Source: CAYVUV01 sp964455095 (lineage in GTDB: Bacteria > Desulfobacterota > Binatia > HRBIN30 > CADEER01). Taken from it: DNA of 10,310 nt. Under the pieces are notes generated by a model. That model worked only from the letters and a program-made list of their open reading frames with translations, made no database searches and was not told where the DNA came from. Made by a program: the position numbers and the translations under genes. Where the stretch lies: the NCBI GenBank assembly GCA_964455095.1, contig CAYVUV010000217.1, positions 1-10,310 on the forward strand, read 5' to 3'. This document shows, in pieces, positions 6,206-10,310 of this stretch (the stretch's first letter is position 1; every line of letters begins with the position of its first letter).

Positions 6206-6246
6206 TCCCCCTCACCCTGGCCCTCTCCCATCCGGGAGAGGGAACC
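6206..6246 (-). repeat. REP-like repeat, copy 4 (pair B, reverse)
   Basis: 41-bp inverted copy: TCCCCCTCACCCTGG then hairpin CCCTCTCCC (6221-6229), loop ATCC, GGGAGAGGG (6234-6242), then AACC. It is 93 bp from copy 3, close to the 82-bp spacing in pair A. The spacers of the two pairs show no evident similarity to each other. Confidence 0.85.
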
Positions 6247-6353
6247 GGAGCTCTTGCGCGAAGCAGCGACGGATCGCCGCAACACTGCGCACGAAAACCC
6301 ATTGTGTTCTGGTGGTGGTGGGACCTGCCGCGACGCGTTTGGGCAGGGGAGGC

Positions 6354-7925
6354 TCAGCGGTGCGGCGTGTCGGGCGGGGCGAGCGCGTACAGTGTGAGCG
6401 CCGGGTCGACCGGTACGCCGGGAGAATCCGGCGTGCCCGGCGCCGACCACACCGGTGTGCCGTCGCGTTGGAGATCGTCGAGAAACGCGCGTCCGCGGGC
6501 GTAGCGCGCCGCGACCTGCGGCGAGGGGTACGAAGTGATGGCGTTGCGGTACTGCCCCATATGGCGGTCGGATACGACGACGTGCGTGACTCCGGCAGCG
6601 CGCAGCTCGGCGACGGTGCCGAGCTTGAAGACATCGCCGCCGCGCACGCTGCGGATCTGCTGCGCCAGCCGGGGGTCGGCTTCGACCAGGTGGCCGATGG
6701 CGACATCGGGAAGACCGCCGTAGCGGTCCTGGGCGATGGTCGCCGTGGCGGGCAGCTGTGCGGCGACATACGCCCGCAGCTGCTCGCGGCTGTCGTGTTC
6801 GAAGCGCGACAAGTGCGTGTGCACCGCCCAGCCCTCCCAGGCGGCCACGAGGACGAGCACCGCGACCGCCAGCGCGCGGCGCCACGGCGCGCCCTCGGCG
6901 AGTCGGGCGATGGCCAGCGCTGCCAGGGCGGAGGCGGAGACAAGAACCGGGAGCAGATAGCGCGCGGCCTTGAGGGGGAACAGCTGCATGAGGAGGAGAA
7001 AGCCAATCGGAAACAGCGCCAGGAACCGATCGCCCGCCGAACGCTGGCGCCAGGTCACGGCCACGTAGCCGATGCATCCGACGGCCAGCGCGCCCACCAG
7101 GGGATTGAGCGCGGGTCCGCTGATCAACTGCCAGTACTTGTCCGACCAGGGCGGCTGCGTGGCGCGGAAGCTGCCGCCGGTGAAGACGTGGTGCCCCTCG
7201 TAGGTGAACCCCTTCCACAGCGCCGGCAGCTCGCTCAGCGCGCGCAGGTTGATGGCGAGGGCCGCGGCGGCGCAGCCCGCCATCACCCACAGGAAGGCGC
7301 GCCGCGGTACCGAACCGCCGCGGACGGCAGCGACCAGGATGGCTGCGGCGACCAGCATGGCGACGCCGGTGTACTTGGCGGAGAGCGCGACGCCACAGGC
7401 GGCGCCGAGCAGGATCGCCAAGCCGCGCGAGGGCGCGCGGGCGTAGAGATCCGCCGCGAGCAGCGCCGTGGCCACGCCGGCCATCAGCGCCGTGTCCTCC
7501 GTGAGGTAGTGGGCGTGGTCCATCAGCGGCGGGCAGAGCGCGGTCAGGAGGGCCATGGCAACCGCGCCGAACCAGCCGACTTGCTGATAGCCCAGCGCGA
7601 CCAGACAGACGACGGCCAGCCCGGCGAACGCGGCCGAGACCCAGCGCCCGACCACCACCGCCTCCTGCCGCGTCGGATCATCGGACAGGAAGTCGAGCAC
7701 CAGCTGCGCGGTGTCGAGCATCAGCAGCGGGTGGCGGTAGTTGCGCTCGCCGCCCAGCAGCTGCCGCGTCTTCGCCGGCTCGTCGGGATGGTAGTAGAAC
7801 GGAAAGGTGTTGTGGCGCGTCGCCAGCCACACCGTCAGCGCGAACGCCACCAGGCAGAGCGCGGCCACTGCCGCGCCGTGCCGCGGCGCTTCGCCACGGC
7901 GATCGAGCGTCACCGCACTCGTCAC
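6354..7925 (-). CDS. GT39/PMT-like (GT-C fold) membrane glycosyltransferase
   Basis: 523 residues, an integral inner-membrane protein with around ten hydrophobic segments in residues 18-370, followed by a soluble, presumably periplasmic C-terminal domain. This is the layout of polyprenyl-phosphate-sugar-dependent glycosyltransferases of the ArnT/PMT class, which move a sugar from a lipid carrier to protein or glycolipid outside the membrane. Visible: the acidic D48-E49 pair in FYYHPDEPAK after the first helix (the catalytic acidic motif of GT-C enzymes), DHAHYLTEDTALM at 136-148 after a membrane segment, and LSAKYTGVAML. The GTG at 7925 is chosen because it overlaps the stop of the preceding gene as GTGA, which implies translational coupling; no good ribosome site of its own is seen. 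The frame remains open upstream but there is antisense shadow of the neighbour. The acceptor is unknown; its partner encoded upstream is a candidate. Could also be called DUF2029/GT87-like. Confidence 0.8.
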   Translation of the reverse strand: MTSAVTLDRRGEAPRHGAAVAALCLVAFALTVWLATRHNTFPFYYHPDEPAKTRQLLGGERNYRHPLLMLDTAQLVLDFLSDDPTRQEAVVVGRWVSAAFAGLAVVCLVALGYQQVGWFGAVAMALLTALCPPLMDHAHYLTEDTALMAGVATALLAADLYARAPSRGLAILLGAACGVALSAKYTGVAMLVAAAILVAAVRGGSVPRRAFLWVMAGCAAAALAINLRALSELPALWKGFTYEGHHVFTGGSFRATQPPWSDKYWQLISGPALNPLVGALAVGCIGYVAVTWRQRSAGDRFLALFPIGFLLLMQLFPLKAARYLLPVLVSASALAALAIARLAEGAPWRRALAVAVLVLVAAWEGWAVHTHLSRFEHDSREQLRAYVAAQLPATATIAQDRYGGLPDVAIGHLVEADPRLAQQIRSVRGGDVFKLGTVAELRAAGVTHVVVSDRHMGQYRNAITSYPSPQVAARYARGRAFLDDLQRDGTPVWSAPGTPDSPGVPVDPALTLYALAPPDTPHR

Positions 7926-8533
7926 CCGAGGCCGCGCCGGAAAGAGCGGCTCCTGCGGCGCAGCGCCAGCGCGCCGGTGCCACCGAGGGCGAGCGCGAGC
8001 ACGGCGAGCGCGCCCGGGCCGAGTTGCGGCGCCCCCACCAGACACTGCGCGCTGCTGGTGGTCGCCAGGCACTCCTGGAACATTGCCATTTCCGCGCCGA
8101 ACGTGAGGTTCCCGGACAGGCACAGCTGCGTATCTTCGAGCACGTCGAGCCCGACGCGGGTGCGAAAGAAAATCGTCTCGGTGCGGCCGGCTCCGATCGC
8201 GCCGGACCAGGTGACGTTGGACGGGGTGACGATCGTGCACGTCCCCACCGGCGCCGAACAGGTACCCGGTACCGCCGTCAGACCGGCCGACAGCGTGGTG
8301 TCGAACGACGCGGACGCCGGCATGTCGTCGCCGTTCTCGAAGGTGAAGCGGACGTCGATGAACGAGCCGGGACCGATGCAGACTTCACCGGGCTCGCGCT
8401 GCTGCGAGATGATCTTCCCGTCGCGGACCACCAGCTCCAGGGTCGGGATGGCGAACGCCGCCGCCGGCACCAGCAGTGCCGCCACCAGCACGCCCTGCGT
8501 CAGCCCTCGAATCGCCCCCAGACCTGATCGCAT
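7922..8533 (-). CDS. Exported protein with DUF11-like domain and C-terminal sorting-type tail
   Basis: 203 residues. N-terminal signal peptide with core GVLVAALLVPAAAFA (cleavage near A28). The mature part is a beta-rich, DUF11/Ig-like stretch (about 33-128: a VRFTFENGDDMPASASFDTTL-type pattern, later IGAGRTETIFFRTRV). Six cysteines (52, 92, 99, 138, 155, 164) suggest three disulfides. Residues 171-191 form one Gly/Ala/Leu helix introduced by LGPGALAVL and ended by RRR (192-194), the arrangement of PEP-CTERM, IPTL-CTERM and related surface-sorting tails, though I cannot assign an exact subtype. The ATG at 8533 is chosen over the GTGs at 8536 and 8539 because GGAGG sits 6 bases before it. Its stop overlaps the glycosyltransferase start by 4 bases, so the two are made together. 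Likely a cell-envelope or surface protein; exact role unknown. Confidence 0.8.
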   Translation of the reverse strand: MRSGLGAIRGLTQGVLVAALLVPAAAFAIPTLELVVRDGKIISQQREPGEVCIGPGSFIDVRFTFENGDDMPASASFDTTLSAGLTAVPGTCSAPVGTCTIVTPSNVTWSGAIGAGRTETIFFRTRVGLDVLEDTQLCLSGNLTFGAEMAMFQECLATTSSAQCLVGAPQLGPGALAVLALALGGTGALALRRRSRSFRRGLG

Positions 8534-8624
8534 CACCACCCTCCGTTCGCTGGACGGCTTCGTAGCCGCTCGCCCGCCACGCGGTCAAGCTGAATTGCTG
8601 GCGAGCGTCGGCTCTGCGGCACCA

Positions 8625-8652
8625 TGGACCTGCAGACGCGTCGCGGTATATC
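8625..8652 (+). promoter_or_regulatory. Candidate promoter placing transcription start at the MetE-like GTG (possible leaderless mRNA)
   Basis: TGGACC (8625-8630) and TATATC (8647-8652) are 16 bases apart and each matches the sigma70 consensus at 4 of 6 positions. The expected start, about 7-9 bases after the -10, falls on or next to the GTG at 8661. No Shine-Dalgarno sequence precedes that GTG. Consensus match only. Confidence 0.3.
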
Positions 8653-8660
8653 GTCCGCGT

Positions 8661-9830
8661 GTGCTGCACAGCGCCGAGCGCATCCTCACCACCCATGCCG
8701 GGAGCTTGCCGCGGCCGCGGGCGCTGGTCGAGCTGTTGGTGCGCCGCAGCCGCGGCGAGGCGGTCGACGCGGGCGCGCTGGAGGAGGCGATCGACGCGGC
8801 GACGCGCCATGCGGTGGCGCAGCAGCTCGCGGTGGGGATCGACGTCGGCAACGACGGCGAGCAGGGGCGCGAGAGCTTCGTGACGTACGTACGCGATCGC
8901 CTGAGCGGCTTCGGCGGCCAGGCGCAGCGGCCGATCATGCGCGACATCACTCACTTCGCTAGCTTTCTCGAGCTCAAGCTGCCGGACTTTCGCCGTACCA
9001 TGGTCAGCCTGACCAACACGCCGCAGGCGCTCGGCGACGTGCGCCACGTCGATAACGCGCCGCTGACGCGCGACCTCGACGGCTTTGCGCGCGCCGTCGC
9101 GGCGCAGCCGGCGCCGTTTGCCGAGAGCTTCGTCAGCGCCGCGTCGCCGGGCATCGTCGCCGCCGCCATGCGCAACGCGCACTACGACACCGAGGCGCAC
9201 TACGTCGACGCGATCGCCGATGCGCTGGCGGTCGAGTACCGGCAGATCGCCGCGCGCGGCTTCGTGTTGCAGGTCGACAGCCCCGACCTGGCGATGGAGC
9301 GCCACACCGCTTTCGCCGACCAGCCGCTGGGCGAGTTCCTCGCCGCCGTCGAGCGCAACGTCGCGGCACTCAATCGCGCCCTCGACGGCATCCCGCGCGA
9401 GCAGGTGCGGCTGCACGTCTGTTGGGGCAACTACGAAGCGCCGCACATCTTCGACGTGCCGCTGGCCGAGCTCCTGCCGCTGCTCTACCAAGCGCGCGTC
9501 GGAGCGCTGGTGCTGTCGATGGCCAACCCGCGCCACGCCCACGAGCACCGCGAGCTGGCGCGCCAGCCGATGCCGGACGGCATGCTGCTGGTCGCCGGCG
9601 TGATCGATCCGACGACCAACTTCGTCGAACATCCGGAAGTGGTCGCCGACCGCCTCGAAGCCGCCGCGTGCGCCGTCGGCGACCCGCACCGCATCCTCGC
9701 CGGCACCGACTGCGGCTTCGACACCGCCGCCGGCCTCGGCAGCGTCGCCGAGGAAGTCGTGTGGGAGAAACTCAAGGCGCTGCGGGCCGGGGCGGATCTC
9801 GCCAGCCAGCGCCTCCTCGGCGCCGGATAA
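8661..9830 (+). CDS. MetE-like (COG0620) zinc-dependent methyltransferase-family protein
   Basis: 389 residues, the size of stand-alone proteins resembling the C-terminal catalytic half of cobalamin-independent methionine synthase, a family that also includes epoxyalkane:coenzyme M transferase. These cytoplasmic TIM-barrel enzymes use zinc to activate a thiol for alkyl transfer. Visible: LTTHAGSLPRP at residues 9-19, VGIDVGNDGEQGRESF, LQVDSPDLAMERH, HVCWGNYEAPHIFD with zinc ligands H252 and C254, ANPRHAHE (288-295), GVIDPTTNFVEHPE and AGTDCGFDT with zinc ligand C351. The glutamate usually found two residues before ANPRH, the remaining zinc ligand of MetE, appears to be S286. The GTG at 8661 is the first in-frame start giving the family N terminus; the frame is open far upstream, but that part is antisense to two genes. 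It is too short and divergent to be called MetE itself. The thiol acceptor is unknown. Confidence 0.85.
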   Translation: MLHSAERILTTHAGSLPRPRALVELLVRRSRGEAVDAGALEEAIDAATRHAVAQQLAVGIDVGNDGEQGRESFVTYVRDRLSGFGGQAQRPIMRDITHFASFLELKLPDFRRTMVSLTNTPQALGDVRHVDNAPLTRDLDGFARAVAAQPAPFAESFVSAASPGIVAAAMRNAHYDTEAHYVDAIADALAVEYRQIAARGFVLQVDSPDLAMERHTAFADQPLGEFLAAVERNVAALNRALDGIPREQVRLHVCWGNYEAPHIFDVPLAELLPLLYQARVGALVLSMANPRHAHEHRELARQPMPDGMLLVAGVIDPTTNFVEHPEVVADRLEAAACAVGDPHRILAGTDCGFDTAAGLGSVAEEVVWEKLKALRAGADLASQRLLGAG

Positions 9831-9839
9831 GCGCACGGT

Positions 9840-10310
9840 TCAGCCGGAATGGCTTAAGGATCCTGGCACCACCGCACGCCCAGCGCGGTATTCGGCGTAC
9901 CACCAGTCGGCGAAGCCGTTGTGAAACAGCCACTCGATGCGGTCGCCTCGCCAGATAATCTGTTCGGCCTCGTAGGGTGAAGGTCCGTCGACGAACTTTT
10001 CTCGCGCCGCCCGCTTCACGTAGTCGAGATCCTGCTGCACAACGGCCAACCCGCGCAGACGTCGATTCCAGGCGGACAGATGCGGGTACCGATCGTCGAG
10101 CACCATCCCGAGCGGCTTGAGCGACGACACATGCGGGAACAGAGCGAAATCAGCAATGGACAAGGCGCCGCACAGGTGCGCGCGATTGCCCAATGCCGAT
10201 TCCACCTGGTCGAGGATCGCGCCAATGTCGCGGAAGCCCGCCTCCAGGAGGCCGTCGGGTGGTCGATCGTCCCGCCGGTGGGTCGGCCAGGTCCAGATCG
10301 AGATATCGTG
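9840..10310 (-). CDS. Glutathione S-transferase family protein, C-terminal part (5' end outside window)
   Basis: 156 residues are visible, open to the right edge, so the N-terminal thioredoxin-like glutathione-binding domain and the start lie outside. The visible part is the helical C-terminal GST domain: an FRDIGAILDQVESALGNRAHLCG helix, then the conserved N-capping box and helix of LSIADFALFPHVSSL, then YPHLSAWNRRLRGLAVVQQDLDYVK. A further ~45-residue tail with IIWRGDRIEWLFHNGFADWW follows the usual domain end. GSTs conjugate glutathione to electrophiles, or isomerise or dehalogenate; which reaction cannot be told without the N-terminal domain. Its stop lies 9 bases past the stop of the convergent MetE-like gene, with no terminator between them. 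Internal GTG/ATG codons (e.g. 10205) are not the real start since similarity continues upstream. Confidence 0.82.
   Translation of the reverse strand, partial: HDISIWTWPTHRRDDRPPDGLLEAGFRDIGAILDQVESALGNRAHLCGALSIADFALFPHVSSLKPLGMVLDDRYPHLSAWNRRLRGLAVVQQDLDYVKRAAREKFVDGPSPYEAEQIIWRGDRIEWLFHNGFADWWYAEYRAGRAVVPGSLSHSG

Larger units (their letters stand above)
5974..6353. other. 380-bp intergenic region between convergent genes
   Basis: This gap between the stop of the Sco-MauG fusion and the stop of the minus-strand glycosyltransferase holds REP-like pair B and no convincing gene. Short open frames here are repeat and GC-bias shadows without ribosome sites. Apart from the repeats, 5974-6074 and 6247-6353 show nothing recognisable. 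No T-tract terminator is visible, so the repeat hairpins are the likely transcription end or mRNA-stabilising structures for both convergent genes. Confidence 0.7.

Noticed and set aside
3956..6246. CRISPR array from the repeated CCCTCTCCC/GGGAGAGGG elements
   Set aside because: Only four copies in alternating orientation, with a whole gene between pairs and unequal spacers; no cas genes. They are REP-like elements.
6201..8660. A plus-strand frame open from 6201 through to 9830 that would make a 1209-residue protein
   Set aside because: Only the part from 8661 shows family similarity (MetE-like). The upstream part is antisense to the glycosyltransferase and the sorting-tail gene, has shadow-type composition, and begins inside REP copy 4.
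8661..9830. Naming the methyltransferase-like gene metE
   Set aside because: Only about half the length of MetE, lacks the N-terminal barrel, and seems to miss one zinc ligand; the family holds other activities.

Overview
The window is a GC-rich, gene-dense piece of bacterial chromosome with eight protein-coding genes and no RNA gene, CRISPR array, transposase or phage gene that I can see. The mix of a short-chain dehydrogenase, a luciferase-like monooxygenase, a glutathione S-transferase, a MetE-like methyltransferase, a GT39-type glycosyltransferase and short inverted repeats of the CCCTCTCCC/GGGAGAGGG type suggests a Gram-negative soil- or water-type bacterium. A deltaproteobacterial or Binatota-like lineage, or another high-GC proteobacterium, would fit. 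This placement is inference only; no taxonomic marker is present.

Layout. Positions 1-752 (minus strand) hold a nearly complete classical SDR oxidoreductase whose last residues lie outside the window. Divergently, four plus-strand genes follow: a LuxA-like flavin monooxygenase (878-1990), a 92-residue secreted His/Tyr/Gly-rich protein (2050-2328) ending in a strong hairpin, an exported SBP56/selenium-binding-family protein that is very likely a periplasmic copper-dependent methanethiol oxidase, MtoX (2566-3942), and a 595-residue exported protein fusing a Sco/SenC copper-chaperone domain to a di-heme MauG/cytochrome c peroxidase domain (4186-5973). Two pairs of inverted REP-like repeats lie on either side of the fusion gene. 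Then, on the minus strand and read from 8533 down to 6354, a small exported protein with a C-terminal sorting-like tail overlaps a GT39-like membrane glycosyltransferase by 4 bases. Divergent from it is a MetE/COG0620-type zinc methyltransferase (8661-9830). It converges, 9 bases apart, on a glutathione S-transferase fragment that runs off the right edge.

How the genes may work together. The centre is an mtoX locus. Bacterial MtoX converts methanethiol to formaldehyde, hydrogen sulfide and hydrogen peroxide in the periplasm, and genes for SCO1/SenC and MauG proteins are known neighbours of mtoX, thought to serve copper loading or maturation. Here those two partners form one polypeptide, which is the most notable thing in the window. 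The luciferase-like monooxygenase and the secreted His-rich protein just upstream may be accessory to the same metabolism (substrate supply, metal binding), but this is speculative. The sorting-tail protein plus glycosyltransferase looks like a small independent cell-surface operon. The outer genes (SDR, MetE-like, GST) have no link to the centre that the sequence itself shows.
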